Part shown: positions 15,374 through 27,781 of the stretch, piece by piece
Position numbering within the stretch: position 1 is the first letter of the stretch
Layout: every line of letters starts with the position of its first letter
Origin: JBBQWS01 sp038210415
GTDB taxonomy: Bacteria > Actinomycetota > Actinomycetes > Prado026
Direction of reading: 5' to 3'
Assembly: GCA_038210415.1 (NCBI GenBank)
Contig: JBBQWS010000025.1
Span: 1 to 43,955, forward strand
Length of the DNA: 43,955 nt
The notes under the pieces: generated by a model
Told to the model about the DNA's origin: nothing
Databases searched by the model: none
Seen by the model: only the letters and a program-made list of their open reading frames with translations
Made by a program: the position numbers and the translations under genes

Positions 15374-15838
15374 CTAGCGGCGCTGCCAGGCCGAAGGCTC
15401 GGCGATCAGCGCCTGCAGGCTCGCGGGGAGCTCCTGGCCGACGAGGTCCTGCAGGCTGACCCCTTCGAGCACGCCCCGGACCGCCGAGCGCAGCGCGATC
15501 CACACGGCCGGGAGCAGTGCAGCCGCCCCGTCGTAGACGGTGTCCTCGGGACGGAGTCCACGGACCGCGGCGAGCGGTCCGTCGACGGCTCGTAGGACGT
15601 CGGCCACGCTGATCGACGACGCGGGCCTGGCTAACCGGTAGCCCCCGTCGGCTCCCCGACGTGAGGTCACGAGGCCTTCTTTTCGGAGCTCGGTGAAGAT
15701 CGCCTCGAGGAACTTCACCGGCAGCCGCTGGGCGGTCGCGAGTCGCTCGACCGTGATGTTCTGCGGGCCGTCCGCAGACAGGACAGTGAGCTCGACGAGG
15801 GCCCGAACCGCGTAGTCGGCCTTGGCGGAGATGTGCAT
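15374..15838 (-). CDS. Rrf2 family transcriptional regulator
   Basis: A 154-residue Rrf2-type repressor. An N-terminal winged helix opens with HISAKADYAVRALVEL, the wing is GADGGYRLARP, and a helical dimerisation segment follows. Many Rrf2 proteins (IscR, NsrR, RsrR) sense through a cysteine-bound iron-sulfur cluster; this one has no cysteine at all. It therefore more resembles the CymR type, which controls sulfur metabolism through a protein partner. The ATG at 15838 is chosen because the translated protein then begins with the conserved MHISAKADYA. It sits 17 bases after the permease gene as the last gene of the transporter operon and probably represses that operon from the palindrome at 18552. 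The target assignment is inferred. Confidence 0.88.
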   Translation of the reverse strand: MHISAKADYAVRALVELTVLSADGPQNITVERLATAQRLPVKFLEAIFTELRKEGLVTSRRGADGGYRLARPASSISVADVLRAVDGPLAAVRGLRPEDTVYDGAAALLPAVWIALRSAVRGVLEGVSLQDLVGQELPASLQALIAEPSAWQRR

Positions 15839-15855
15839 GCCGCCATCTTGCCGCT

Positions 15856-16713
15856 TCACCGGTCGACCAGCAGGCCCCTACGCCTACGCATCCGCGCGTC
15901 CGCTGCGCTGAAGACCGCGTCCACGACCATGCCGAGCATCAGGATGACCACCATCGTGGCGAGCAGCCTGGGGGCGTCGGCGGTCTCACGGGCGTACGAC
16001 AGGTTGGCCCCGAGCGACGGCCGTTGCGCGATGATCACGAGCAGCTCGCCGGCCATCAGGCTCCGCCAGGCGAACGCCCAGCCCTGCTTCAGGCCGGAGA
16101 CGTAGGACGGGAGCGCCGCCGGTACGACGATGTGCCGGTAGAGCCCCCAGCCGTGCGCGCCCAGGGTTCCCGCCACCCGCAGGAGCTGGGGCTGGATGTG
16201 GTCGATGCCGGAGATGATCCCGTTGGCGGCGGACGGCGCGGCGCCGAGCACGACCACGAACAGGATCGCCTGCTCGCTCAGGCCGAAGAGCAGGATCGCG
16301 AGCGGGAACCACGCGATCGACGGCATGGTCTGCAGCCCGGTGATCAGCGATCCGACCCCGGCGCGCAGCACCTTGATCCGGGCGACGGCGATGCCGATGA
16401 CCGAGCCGACGACGACTGCGAGGGCGAAGCCGGTGACCGCGCGCCGCATCGTGGTGGCCAGCGCCGACCAGAACTCCGGTGTGCCCATCTCCGTCGTGAG
16501 CTCGGACCACACGTCCAACGGACCGGGCAGGACGTAGACCGGCTTCCAGCCTGACAGCACGACGAGCTGCCAGATGCCGATCGCCATCGCGACGGCCACG
16601 AGCTTGGGCCAGGTGGCGGCCCAGATCCGGCTCGTTGCCTCGGTGGCTCGCGCAGCGGGGGCGGGGATCTCGATGACGGGCGCCTCAGCCCGTTCGACCA
16701 CGTCAGCCGACAT
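15856..16713 (-). CDS. ABC transporter permease, SsuC/TauC type
   Basis: A 285-residue inner-membrane permease of the nitrate/sulfonate/taurine class. After a 35-residue cytoplasmic start there are about six hydrophobic segments. The EAA loop that contacts the ATPase is visible as the segment around residues 190-215 (LGAHGWGLYRHIVVPAALPSY). It overlaps the ATPase gene by 11 bases and is followed by the Rrf2 gene. With one permease, one ATPase and one lipoprotein it makes a complete importer. The substrate is likely an aliphatic sulfonate, taurine or a related organosulfur compound, but thiamine-precursor and nitrate importers share the fold. Confidence 0.92.
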   Translation of the reverse strand: MSADVVERAEAPVIEIPAPAARATEATSRIWAATWPKLVAVAMAIGIWQLVVLSGWKPVYVLPGPLDVWSELTTEMGTPEFWSALATTMRRAVTGFALAVVVGSVIGIAVARIKVLRAGVGSLITGLQTMPSIAWFPLAILLFGLSEQAILFVVVLGAAPSAANGIISGIDHIQPQLLRVAGTLGAHGWGLYRHIVVPAALPSYVSGLKQGWAFAWRSLMAGELLVIIAQRPSLGANLSYARETADAPRLLATMVVILMLGMVVDAVFSAADARMRRRRGLLVDR

Positions 16714-17467
16714 GACGTCGAACCTCCTCGCGCAGCTCGTGGGTGAGGGCGGCGGCGTGGCCGGCGACCTCGTGGGAGTCGATCCGGCGCGGGCGCGGCA
16801 GGTCGATGGCGTACTCGCTCTTGACCCGTCCGGGGGACGACGACAGCAGGACCACCCGGTCCCCGAGGCGTACGGCCTCGCGGACGTTGTGCGTGACGAA
16901 AAGGACGGTCAGGTCGTGCTCGAGCCACAGCCGCTCGAGCTCGTCGTGCATGGCGTCCCGGGTCATCGCGTCGAGCGCGCCGAATGGTTCGTCCATCAGC
17001 ACCAGGTCAGCCTGCTGGGCGAGCATCCGGGCCAGCGACACGCGCTGGCGCATCCCGCCGGACAGCTCGTGCGGACGTTTCTTCTGCAGGCCGGCCAACC
17101 GCACCAGGCCCAGCAGGTCGGCCACGTGGTCCGCCCGCTCGGCCCGCGGGACGCCGCGCAGCCGCAGCGCGAGGGCGACGTTCTCGCCGACCGTGAGCCA
17201 GGGCATCAGCGTGGCGTCCTGGAACATCAGGGCGCTTCGCTCGGTGGCCAGCTCCACGGTGCCGGACGTGGGCTGGGTGAGCCCGGCCAGCAGCGAGAGC
17301 AGGGTGCTCTTGCCGCAGCCGGACGCGCCGACCAGGCAGACGAACTCCCCCCGCTGGACGCTCAGGTCGAGCCGGTCGAGGGCGAGCGTCGAGCTCGGCC
17401 CCGTCCCGTGCCGCTTGGTCAGGCCGTTGATCCGCACGGCCGTCCCGGTCAGCGTGGGTGCAGTCAT
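16703..17467 (-). CDS. ABC transporter ATP-binding protein, SsuB/TauB type
   Basis: A 254-residue ATPase. Walker A is GASGCGKST at residues 47-55, the Q-loop is MFQDATLMPW, the signature is LSGGMRQR, Walker B is LVLMDEPFGALD and the H-loop histidine is in FVTHNVREA. The Q-loop text with LMPWLTV is characteristic of the nitrate/sulfonate/taurine family. The ATG at 17467 shares its A with the stop of the binding-protein gene (TGATG), and the 3' end overlaps the permease start, so all three genes are coupled. Confidence 0.94.
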   Translation of the reverse strand: MTAPTLTGTAVRINGLTKRHGTGPSSTLALDRLDLSVQRGEFVCLVGASGCGKSTLLSLLAGLTQPTSGTVELATERSALMFQDATLMPWLTVGENVALALRLRGVPRAERADHVADLLGLVRLAGLQKKRPHELSGGMRQRVSLARMLAQQADLVLMDEPFGALDAMTRDAMHDELERLWLEHDLTVLFVTHNVREAVRLGDRVVLLSSSPGRVKSEYAIDLPRPRRIDSHEVAGHAAALTHELREEVRRHVG

Positions 17468-18540
17468 CACGACTCCTTGATCTCGGGCTTGCCAGCGGCC
17501 TTGAGGACCTCGTTCAGCGGGCCGAGGTCGTACAAGCCGGTCAGGTCGACCTCCTTGAGCAGCTCGACTGCGATCGCGTGCTTGGCCGACTCGCGCAGCG
17601 CCGCGGGGTACGGGTCCTCGGTGAAGGTGAGGTTCTTCCAGGCGGCGGCGATGATCTCCGGCTTGAGCGACTTGCCGGTGAGCTTCTTCAGCCCGTCGTT
17701 GACGGTGGTCTGGGCCACCGCGGCGTCGGCGTTGAGGTAGTCGGTCGACTTGACCAGACCCTCGAGCAGCTTCTTGATGACGTCCGGGTGGGCGGTCAGG
17801 TACTCCGTACGCACGACCAGGTTGGTCGTCACGAACTTGCCCTCGGGCCACAGGGTGGCCTCGTCGACGAGGACCTTGCCCTTGGACTCCGCGACCAGCC
17901 GGGTCGCGTACGGCTCCGGGACCCAGGCGCCGTCGATCTGGCCGGCTGCGAAGGCGGTGAGGCTCTGCCCGTTGTCCTGCGGCAGGATCGAGACGTCGCC
18001 CCCGCCCTGGGTGTCCGCGGACAGGCCCTGCTGCGTCAGCCAGTAGCGCAGGGCGACGTCCTGGGTGTTGCCGAGCTGCGGGGTCGCGATCTTCTTGCCC
18101 TTGAGGTCGGCCGGCGAGTTGATTCCCTCGCGGACCACCAGGGCAGCCCCGCCGCCAGTGGCGCCGGAGATGACCCGGATTGCCGCACCCTTGGACTTCG
18201 CGTACGCGTTGATGGTCGGGTTCGGGCCGATGAACGTGGCGTCGATCGCCCCGGCGAAAACCGCTTCGGTGGCGGCCGGCCCGGCGTTGAAGGTCGTGGT
18301 CTTGAGCGTTGCGCTTGAGCCGAGGGCGTCGGCGAACAAGCCCTTCTCTACCCCCGCGATGGCTGCGGCGTGCGTCAGGTTGGGGAAGTAGCCGAGCCGA
18401 AGCTCGACCGGGCTCGCCCCGCCGTTGGTGCCGGTGGAGGCGCTGGTCGAGCTGCAGCCGGACAGGCCGAGGGCGGCAAGGGCGAGCGCGGCTGCGGCCG
18501 CGAGCGGTCGGCGCGCGAACCGGCGGGCACGGGGTGACAT
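17467..18540 (-). CDS. ABC transporter substrate-binding lipoprotein, SsuA/TauA type
   Basis: A 357-residue periplasmic-binding-type lipoprotein anchored outside the membrane. It has a basic start, a hydrophobic signal and the lipobox LGLSGC with Cys29. The mature part opens with LRLGYFPNLTHA, typical of the NMT1/SsuA fold, and contains GKKIATPQLGNTQD and IDGAWVPEPYA in the second lobe. The ATG at 18540 has TAGGAG six bases upstream. It is the first gene of the operon and lies directly behind the operator palindrome. GNTQDVALRYWL resembles aliphatic-sulfonate binding proteins, but the ligand is not certain. Confidence 0.93.
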   Translation of the reverse strand: MSPRARRFARRPLAAAAALALAALGLSGCSSTSASTGTNGGASPVELRLGYFPNLTHAAAIAGVEKGLFADALGSSATLKTTTFNAGPAATEAVFAGAIDATFIGPNPTINAYAKSKGAAIRVISGATGGGAALVVREGINSPADLKGKKIATPQLGNTQDVALRYWLTQQGLSADTQGGGDVSILPQDNGQSLTAFAAGQIDGAWVPEPYATRLVAESKGKVLVDEATLWPEGKFVTTNLVVRTEYLTAHPDVIKKLLEGLVKSTDYLNADAAVAQTTVNDGLKKLTGKSLKPEIIAAAWKNLTFTEDPYPAALRESAKHAIAVELLKEVDLTGLYDLGPLNEVLKAAGKPEIKES

Positions 18541-18551
18541 CGAAACTCCTA

Positions 18552-18577
18552 CCTAGTAACCCAAGTGGATTACTAGG
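18552..18577 (-). promoter_or_regulatory. Palindromic operator of the transporter operon, likely Rrf2 site
   Basis: CCTAGTAA at 18552-18559 and TTACTAGG at 18570-18577 are exact reverse complements around a ten-base spacer in which CC and GG also pair, giving a 26-base dyad that is AT-rich for this genome. It lies between the -10 box and the ribosome binding site, covering the expected transcription start. Its length suits a dimeric winged-helix repressor, and an Rrf2 gene ends the same operon. Autoregulated repression is the natural reading. Confidence 0.75.
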
Positions 18578-18578
18578 A

Positions 18579-18607
18579 AATCTAGTGAAGCCCCGAGTGA
18601 GGAACAA
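18579..18607 (-). promoter_or_regulatory. Promoter of the SsuABC-type operon
   Basis: Read leftward, TTGTTC (18607-18602) and TAGATT (18584-18579) are separated by exactly 17 bases, a good match to a housekeeping sigma promoter. The predicted start of transcription falls inside the 26-base operator, so a bound repressor would block initiation. It lies about 40 bases upstream of the lipoprotein ATG. Confidence 0.6.
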
Positions 18608-18627
18608 GGCGAACCGGGCAGGACCGG

Positions 18628-18657
18628 CCGAACGGCTGAGCGAACCGAGCCGTTCGG
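18628..18657 (-). terminator. Hairpin terminator after the DUF2127-like gene
   Basis: CCGAACGGCT (18628-18637) and AGCCGTTCGG (18648-18657) form a perfect ten-base stem with a ten-base loop, starting at the base after the stop codon of the membrane-protein gene. There is no T run, as is common for actinobacterial hairpin terminators. It would insulate this gene from the transporter promoter immediately downstream. Confidence 0.55.
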
Positions 18658-19413
18658 TCAGTGAACCGCCGACGTCTCGACCTCGAGCAGCGAGTCCTCG
18701 GCCCGCTCGCGGTGGTACGCGGCGGCGCCGCCGCGCGCGGTGAAGAGCCGCTTGGACAGCACGAGATACGCCACGAGCGCGAGGTTGACCACGAAGGCCG
18801 TGACCCGCAGCCAGGTGACCTTCTCGGTGAGCTCGTAGATCTCCAGGGGCAGGAAGATCGAGGTGGCCACGACGGCGAGGTACTCGCCCCACCGCTTGAG
18901 TGACCACAGCCCCACACCCTCGGCGACCTGGATCGTCGCGTACGCGAACAGCGCCAGGGCCACCCAGGTGAGCGTGCTCGGGTTGGTGCCCAGCAACGAG
19001 CGGATCCGGGCCACGGTTGGGCTGGCGCCGAGGTCGATGTTCAGCAAGTCGGCGAGCGGCTTCGCTGCCGGCACCGCCTGCTCGAACAGCGCCCGCAGCG
19101 ACGTCTCCGACGTGCGGAACCGCAGGACGGCGATGCCGAGCAGCGCGAGGACCAGGGCCCGCGCCCAGCGCTCCACCGCGAACAGCCGCAGCACCGTGGC
19201 CTCGCGCAGGGCCTTGCCTCGCAGCACGATCGGCGCCTGGTCGGCCGGACCCCGCGCAGCCGGCTCACCCAGCGCGAACGCTCCGCAGCGCAGACAGCGC
19301 CAAGCCACCTCACCGTCGGGGGTGCTCGCCCGGAGCCGATCGCGAAGCTCGGGCTCGTCCGGCACGTATGTGACGTGGCCGTGCCGCGCACACCCCCGCA
19401 GGCTCCAGTCCAC
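18658..19413 (-). CDS. DUF2127-like membrane protein with CxxC motif
   Basis: A 251-residue protein. The first 60 residues are soluble, with scattered Cys/His (GCARHGHV, WRCLRCGAF) that could hold a metal ion. A membrane domain follows with hydrophobic segments near residues 85-105, 150-170, 180-200 and 210-230. The stretch VAEGVGLWSLKRWGEYLAVVATSIFLPLEIYEL is typical of DUF2127 proteins, whose function is unknown. The chosen GTG at 19413 is where the open frame stops looking like a shadow of the thioredoxin gene, and it leaves a 39-base divergent gap. A perfect hairpin follows the stop codon. Confidence 0.82.
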   Translation of the reverse strand: MDWSLRGCARHGHVTYVPDEPELRDRLRASTPDGEVAWRCLRCGAFALGEPAARGPADQAPIVLRGKALREATVLRLFAVERWARALVLALLGIAVLRFRTSETSLRALFEQAVPAAKPLADLLNIDLGASPTVARIRSLLGTNPSTLTWVALALFAYATIQVAEGVGLWSLKRWGEYLAVVATSIFLPLEIYELTEKVTWLRVTAFVVNLALVAYLVLSKRLFTARGGAAAYHRERAEDSLLEVETSAVH

Positions 19414-19452
19414 CCGGGCAGCGTACGGCCTGCGATAGGCAAGAATGGGGAC

Positions 19453-20406
19453 ATGCAGCCTTCGTCGTTCAACACCCACGGTGCCGTCGATCTCGCCGCA
19501 TTGGCCGCCCAGCGAGCCGCCCGCGAGCGCGCCGAAGCCGCCAAGGCCGAAGCGGCCCGGATCGTGGCCGAGGGTGGCCCCGTGCCTGTGCCGCCGGTCG
19601 TCATCGAGGCCACCGAGGCCAACTTCCAGGCCGAGATCATCGACCGGTCGATGACCACCCCTGTCGTCGTCGACTTCTGGGCCGAGTGGTGCGAGCCGTG
19701 CAAGCAGCTCTCGCCCCTGCTGGAGAAGCTGGCGGCGGAAGCCGCGGGCGCGTGGGTGCTGGCGACGGTCGACGTCGACAAGAACCCCCGGCTCGGTCAG
19801 GCCTTCCAGGTGCAGAGCATCCCGACGGTCTTCGTGGTGTGGCAGGGCCAGCTCGTGCCCGGGTTCCAGGGTGCGCTGCCGGAGGCTGACCTGCGCGGCT
19901 TCCTCGGCCAGGTCGCACAGCTGGCCGGTGAGTTTCCCGCCGGCTCGGCCCCCGGACCCGACGGCGTCACCGAGCAGGTGCTGACCCAGCCGTTGGACCC
20001 GATGGAGGAGGCCGCGCTGGACGCCCTCGACGCGGGCGACCTCGCGGGCGCCGCCCAGGCGTTCCGCAACCTGGTCGCCGCCCAGCCGGGCAACGAGGAG
20101 GCCAAGGTGGGGCTGGCCCGGGTCGAGCTGCTGCTCCGCACCCGCGACAGCGACCCGGTCGCAGCCCGCGCCGCCGCGGCCGAGCACCCCGATGATGTGG
20201 CCGCGCAGTGCCTGGCCGCCGACCTCGACGTGGCCGGAGGGCTCGTCGAGGATGCGGTCACGCGGCTCGTCGACACCGTCCGCCGCACCGACGGGGCCGA
20301 CCGGGCCACGGCGCGCGACCACCTTGTCGCCATCTTCGCGGTGCTCGGCGACGAGGACCCGCGGGTCATCTCGGGCCGCACCGCTCTCGCGAACGCGCTG
20401 TTCTAG
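19453..20406 (+). CDS. Thioredoxin-TPR protein (CnoX/YbbN-like)
   Basis: A 317-residue protein. An alanine/glutamate-rich helical start of about 45 residues precedes a thioredoxin fold (about 50-160) with the active site WCEPC and the cis-proline IPTVFV, and a C-terminal helical repeat region (about 175-317) of TPR type. Family members (E. coli YbbN/CnoX) act as redox-dependent holdases that work with chaperonins. Both active-site cysteines are present, so redox activity is possible. The ATG at 19453 follows GGGGAC. The last codons and stop are the first copy of a 15-base triple repeat. It is convergent with glgB. Confidence 0.9.
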   Translation: MQPSSFNTHGAVDLAALAAQRAARERAEAAKAEAARIVAEGGPVPVPPVVIEATEANFQAEIIDRSMTTPVVVDFWAEWCEPCKQLSPLLEKLAAEAAGAWVLATVDVDKNPRLGQAFQVQSIPTVFVVWQGQLVPGFQGALPEADLRGFLGQVAQLAGEFPAGSAPGPDGVTEQVLTQPLDPMEEAALDALDAGDLAGAAQAFRNLVAAQPGNEEAKVGLARVELLLRTRDSDPVAARAAAAEHPDDVAAQCLAADLDVAGGLVEDAVTRLVDTVRRTDGADRATARDHLVAIFAVLGDEDPRVISGRTALANALF

Positions 20407-20438
20407 GCCGCGCTGTTCTAGGCCGCGCTGTTCTCGGC
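20394..20438. repeat. Three tandem copies of a 15-base unit across the trx stop
   Basis: Units at 20394-20408, 20409-20423 and 20424-20438 are identical except for one base in the third (CTAGGC versus CTCGGC). The first unit contains the final codons (ALF) and TAG stop of the thioredoxin-TPR gene, and the second repeats the same codons and stop. The array fills the gap up to the glgB stop at 20440. It looks like slippage duplication of a gene end. Confidence 0.85.
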
Positions 20439-20439
20439 C

Positions 20440-22602
20440 CTACTCGGGACCGGCGTACCTCAGCCAGAGGGTGGCCAGCGGCGGCAGCACGAGTCGCGCC
20501 GACGCTGGGCGTCCGCGCCACTCGCGCGGCTCGGCGTGGACCGCCCCGAGGTTGCCCATGCCGCTGCCGCTGTAGGTCTCGGCGTCGGTGTTGATGACCT
20601 CGTCCCAACGGCCGGCGAACGGCAACGCGACCCGGTAGCCGTCGTGCGGCACCGCCGCGAAATTCGTGAGGCAGGCGATCACCGAGCCGTCGGCACCCCA
20701 GCGCAGGAACGAGAACACGTTGTGAGCCGCGTCGTCGGCGTTGAGCCATTCGAAGCCGGCGGGTGTGTGGTCCTGGCTCCAGATGGCCGGCGTCTCGCGG
20801 TAGACCCGGTTGAGGTCGGTCACGACCGACAGCATGCCGCGGTGGTCGGCGTTGTCGAGCAGCCACCAGTCCAGGCTGCGGCTCTCGGACCACTCGGCCT
20901 CCTGGGCGAACTCGCCGCCCATGAACAGCAGCTGCTTGCCCGGGTGCGCCCACAGGTATGCGTAGTAGGCCCGCAGTGTCGCGAGCTGGCGCCACCTGTC
21001 GCCGGGGACCTTGCGCAGCAGCGAGCCCTTGCCGTGCACCACCTCGTCGTGCGAGAGCGGCAGCACGTAGTTCTCGCTCCACGCGTAGACCAGGGCGAAC
21101 GTCAGCTCGTTGTGGTGGTAGACGCGGTGCACCGGGTCGTGCCCGAGGTAGCCGAGCGTGTCGTGCATCCAGCCCATGTTCCACTTCAGCCCGAAGCCCA
21201 GGCCGCCGCTGTCGGTGGGCTGGGTCACGCCCGGCCACGCGGTCGACTCTTCAGCGATCATCACGGCGCCGGGCACGCGCCCGTAGACCGTGGCGTTGAC
21301 CTCCTGCAGCAGCGCCACCGCCTCGAGGTTCTCGCGGCCGCCGTGCACGTTCGGGGTCCACTCGCCGGGCTCGCGGGAGTAGTCCAGGTAGATCATCGAG
21401 GCCACCGCGTCGACCCGCAGCCCGTCGACGTGGAACTCCTCCAGCCAGTACAACGCGTTCGCGACGAGGAAGTTGCGGACCTCGCGCCGGCCGAAGTCGA
21501 AGACCAGGGTCCCCCAGTCGAGCTGCTCGCCGCGGCGCGGGTCTGCGTGCTCGTACAGCGCGGTGCCGTCGAAGCGGGCCAGCGCCCAGGCGTCCTTCGG
21601 GAAGTGCGCAGGCACCCAGTCGACGATGACGCCGATGCCGGCCTGGTGCAGCCGGTCGACGAGGTAGCGGAAGTCGTCGGGGGTGCCGAACCGAGCGGTC
21701 GGCGCGTAGTACGACGTGACCTGGTAGCCCCACGAGCCGCCGAACGGGTGCTCGGCCACCGGCAGCATCTCGACGTGGGTGAAGCCGGCCTCGCTCACGT
21801 AGGCGACCAGCTCGTCGGCAAGCTGGCGGTAGGACAGCCCCTGCCGCCATGAGGCGAGGTGCACCTCGTAGATGCTCATCGGGCCGACATGCGGGTTCGT
21901 GGTGGCCCGCTTGGTCATCCAGTCCGCGTCGTCCCACTCGTGCATCGCCTTGGTGACCACCGATGCGGTGGCCGGCGGGCACTCGGTGGCCCGGGCCATC
22001 GGGTCGGCCTTCTGCCGCCAGACGCTGTCGCGACCCAGGATCTCGAACTTGTACCGTGCGCCCACGCCGACGTCGGGGACGAAGAGCTCCCACACCCCGG
22101 TAGAGCCGAGCACCCGCATCGGGTACCCGCGGCCGTCCCAGTAGTTGAAGTCGCCGACCACGCGCACCCCGTGGGCGTTCGGCGCCCACACCGCGAACGA
22201 CGTACCGTGCACATCACCCGCGATCCCCGGGTAGACGTGCAGGTGCGACCCCAGCACCGTCCAGAGCTTCTCGTGCCGGCCCTCCCCGACGAGGTGCTGG
22301 TCGAGCTCGCCGAGCGTCGGCAGGAAGCGGTACGGGTCGTCGTGCACCTGCGGGCCGTCGCCGTAGTCGACCTCGACCCGGTAGTCGGGCACCACCGGGA
22401 TCGGTACGAGCGCCTCCCACACGCCCTCGTGGACGTGGGTCAACGGGTAGCGGTCGGCGCCGACGACGACGGTCACGTTGGCCGCCCACGGCCGCAGCAC
22501 CCGGAAGGTCACGCCGGCGGGACCAGGGTGGGGGCCCAGCAGCGAGTGTGGGTCGTGGTGGGCTCCGCCGACGAGTCGGTCGAGCTCAGCGGTGGACGTC
22601 AT
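20440..22602 (-). CDS. glgB: 1,4-alpha-glucan branching enzyme GlgB
   Basis: A 720-residue GH13 branching enzyme that cuts alpha-1,4 chains and rejoins them by alpha-1,6 bonds. It has two N-terminal beta-sandwich modules (about 1-110 and 120-230, the second ending the GDFNYWDGR stretch), a catalytic barrel from about 240, and a C-terminal beta domain. Catalytic residues are Asp398 in GLRVDAVAS, Glu451 in MIAEES and the LSHDEVVHGK aspartate. The extra N-terminal module and length match actinobacterial GlgB. The ATG at 22602 overlaps the maltokinase stop by ATGA; the frame reads further upstream only inside that gene. It is the last gene of the glgE-treS-mak-glgB operon. Confidence 0.97.
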   Translation of the reverse strand: MTSTAELDRLVGGAHHDPHSLLGPHPGPAGVTFRVLRPWAANVTVVVGADRYPLTHVHEGVWEALVPIPVVPDYRVEVDYGDGPQVHDDPYRFLPTLGELDQHLVGEGRHEKLWTVLGSHLHVYPGIAGDVHGTSFAVWAPNAHGVRVVGDFNYWDGRGYPMRVLGSTGVWELFVPDVGVGARYKFEILGRDSVWRQKADPMARATECPPATASVVTKAMHEWDDADWMTKRATTNPHVGPMSIYEVHLASWRQGLSYRQLADELVAYVSEAGFTHVEMLPVAEHPFGGSWGYQVTSYYAPTARFGTPDDFRYLVDRLHQAGIGVIVDWVPAHFPKDAWALARFDGTALYEHADPRRGEQLDWGTLVFDFGRREVRNFLVANALYWLEEFHVDGLRVDAVASMIYLDYSREPGEWTPNVHGGRENLEAVALLQEVNATVYGRVPGAVMIAEESTAWPGVTQPTDSGGLGFGLKWNMGWMHDTLGYLGHDPVHRVYHHNELTFALVYAWSENYVLPLSHDEVVHGKGSLLRKVPGDRWRQLATLRAYYAYLWAHPGKQLLFMGGEFAQEAEWSESRSLDWWLLDNADHRGMLSVVTDLNRVYRETPAIWSQDHTPAGFEWLNADDAAHNVFSFLRWGADGSVIACLTNFAAVPHDGYRVALPFAGRWDEVINTDAETYSGSGMGNLGAVHAEPREWRGRPASARLVLPPLATLWLRYAGPE

Positions 22603-23959
22603 CGGGCCAACCTCTCGATCGCAGCCATGGGGATCGCCACCCAGGTCGGGCGCATCCGCGACTCGTACACCACTTCGTACACGGCCTTCTCCGTCTCCAG
22701 CGCGCGCAGCAGGACGGCGTCGGCCCGGGGGTCGCGCCCGGTGACCGCGGCGTAGCCCGAGCAGAACGCGGCCGCGTTGTGCTCGACCCATTCGGCGGCA
22801 CGGTACGCGAGCTGCGGGTCGTCCGGGTGGTCGAGCAGGACGATGCGGGCGGCGTAGTCCAGCGAGCGCAGCAGTCCCGCGACGTCGCGCAGCGGGGTGT
22901 CCAGCGCCCTCCGTTCGGCGACCGGTGTTGCGGGCTCACCCTCGAAGTCGAGGATCTTCCAGCCGGACGGGGTCCGCAGGGTCTGGCCGAGGTGGAAGTC
23001 GCCGTGCACCCGCTGGACCTGCACGGGCCGTCCGTCCGCACCGAGGGCCTCGAGGTCGTCGTACGCCCGGGTCAGGGCCGTGGCGTGGGGCGTCAGGGCC
23101 GGCACCTCGTCGAGGGCGTCCCGCAGGCGCCGCCGCATCAGGTCGATCCGTCCGCTCAGCTCGGCAGGGGAAAGCTCGCCGACCCCGAAAGCCTCGCGCA
23201 ACGCGGCGTGGACCTCGGCCGTGGTCGCCCCGAGCCGTTCGGCGTCGGGAGCGAAGTCGCCGCCGCACTCGGCCGGGTGCAGGTCGGCTTCGACGAACAG
23301 GTCGCGGACACTTGCCTGGGCGCTGCCCCAGCCCTCGGTCGCCCCGCTGAGGTACTCCTGCAGGAAGGCGAGCACGCCGTACGGCGAGTCGATCCAGCCG
23401 AGCGGACGCGGGACGTGCGGGCAGCCGGTCTGGGCCAGCGCCACGTGCACCTCGACGTCGGGGTTCACCCCGGGCACGACCCGGCGGTACACCTTGAGCA
23501 CCATCGAGTCGCCATACGCCAACGAGGTGTTCGACTGCTCGCCGGTGAAGACGAGCGACGGCCGGTCGAGGTCGATGGGCGCGCCCTCGACCCGGTAGCA
23601 GGTGAGGTCGCCGACCCGGGCGCCGTCGGCGATCAGCCGCGGCAGCAGGCCGGTGACGTCACGGTCGTGCAGCGCGTCGTAGCGGTGGGTGCCGATGTCG
23701 GGAAGCGGCTCGTCGGCGCGGGGCGAGATCCGCACATGGTCCAGCCGCGGTGCCCCCTCGTCGGTGGTCTCGACCATGAGCTGGTACGTCGCCGGGGTCT
23801 CGTCCGGTGTCGAGACGACGTCGACGAGGAACACCTCGACCAGCGGGTCGGTGGACAGGGTGGCCAGCCGGTGCATCGCCAGGACCCGAACGTCGCCGCC
23901 GCCGCCGGCGAACCAGCGCTGTCGGCCCACGAACTCGGCGACCGAGTCGGTGAGCTCGG

Positions 23960-23963
<4 letters not shown>
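22599..23963 (-). CDS. mak: Maltokinase (Mak/Pep2)
   Basis: A 454-residue kinase that phosphorylates maltose to maltose-1-phosphate with ATP, the donor for GlgE. The fold is like aminoglycoside kinases: an N-terminal cap, an ATP-binding region with QSNTSLAYGDSMVLKVYRR (Lys157), the catalytic loop VHGDFHLGQ with Asp322, and the metal-binding ILDFEGEP with Asp339. RQRWFAGGG near the start is characteristic of maltokinases. Stop and start overlap its neighbours by ATGA on both sides. TreS and maltokinase are separate genes here, whereas some bacteria fuse them. Confidence 0.95.
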
Positions 23964-27663
<3,700 letters not shown>

Positions 27664-27670
27664 TGGCGCG

Positions 27671-27676
27671 AACCTA
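27671..27676 (-). promoter_or_regulatory. -10 box for leaderless glgE transcription
   Basis: Read leftward, TAGGTT ends seven bases before the glgE ATG, and no ribosome binding site lies between. This is the layout of a leaderless actinobacterial promoter. The -35 region is not clear. Confidence 0.5.
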
Positions 27677-27722
27677 TCTGCCCGAGCCGCTGTACGGATA
27701 CGCAGCCGGATGGAATGATGCC

Positions 27723-27736
27723 TGCAAGCGCTTGCA
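27723..27736. promoter_or_regulatory. Perfect LacI-type operator between glgE and glgP
   Basis: TGCAAGCGCTTGCA is a perfect 14-base palindrome with the central CG step and AAGCGCTT core typical of LacI/GalR-family operators, such as those of maltose and glucan regulators. Its centre is about 64 bases from the glgP ATG and 66 from the glgE ATG, so one bound regulator could control both transcripts. No LacI-family gene is present in the window. Confidence 0.75.
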
Positions 27737-27781
27737 CTGTCGGGGGTAGCCCGCGCGACATGTTGCCGAAACACGAGTCAC

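Noticed and set aside
17467..18907. Upstream extension of the SsuB-type ATPase
   Set aside because: It is read through the lipoprotein gene in another frame; the ATPase fold begins at the ATG at 17467.
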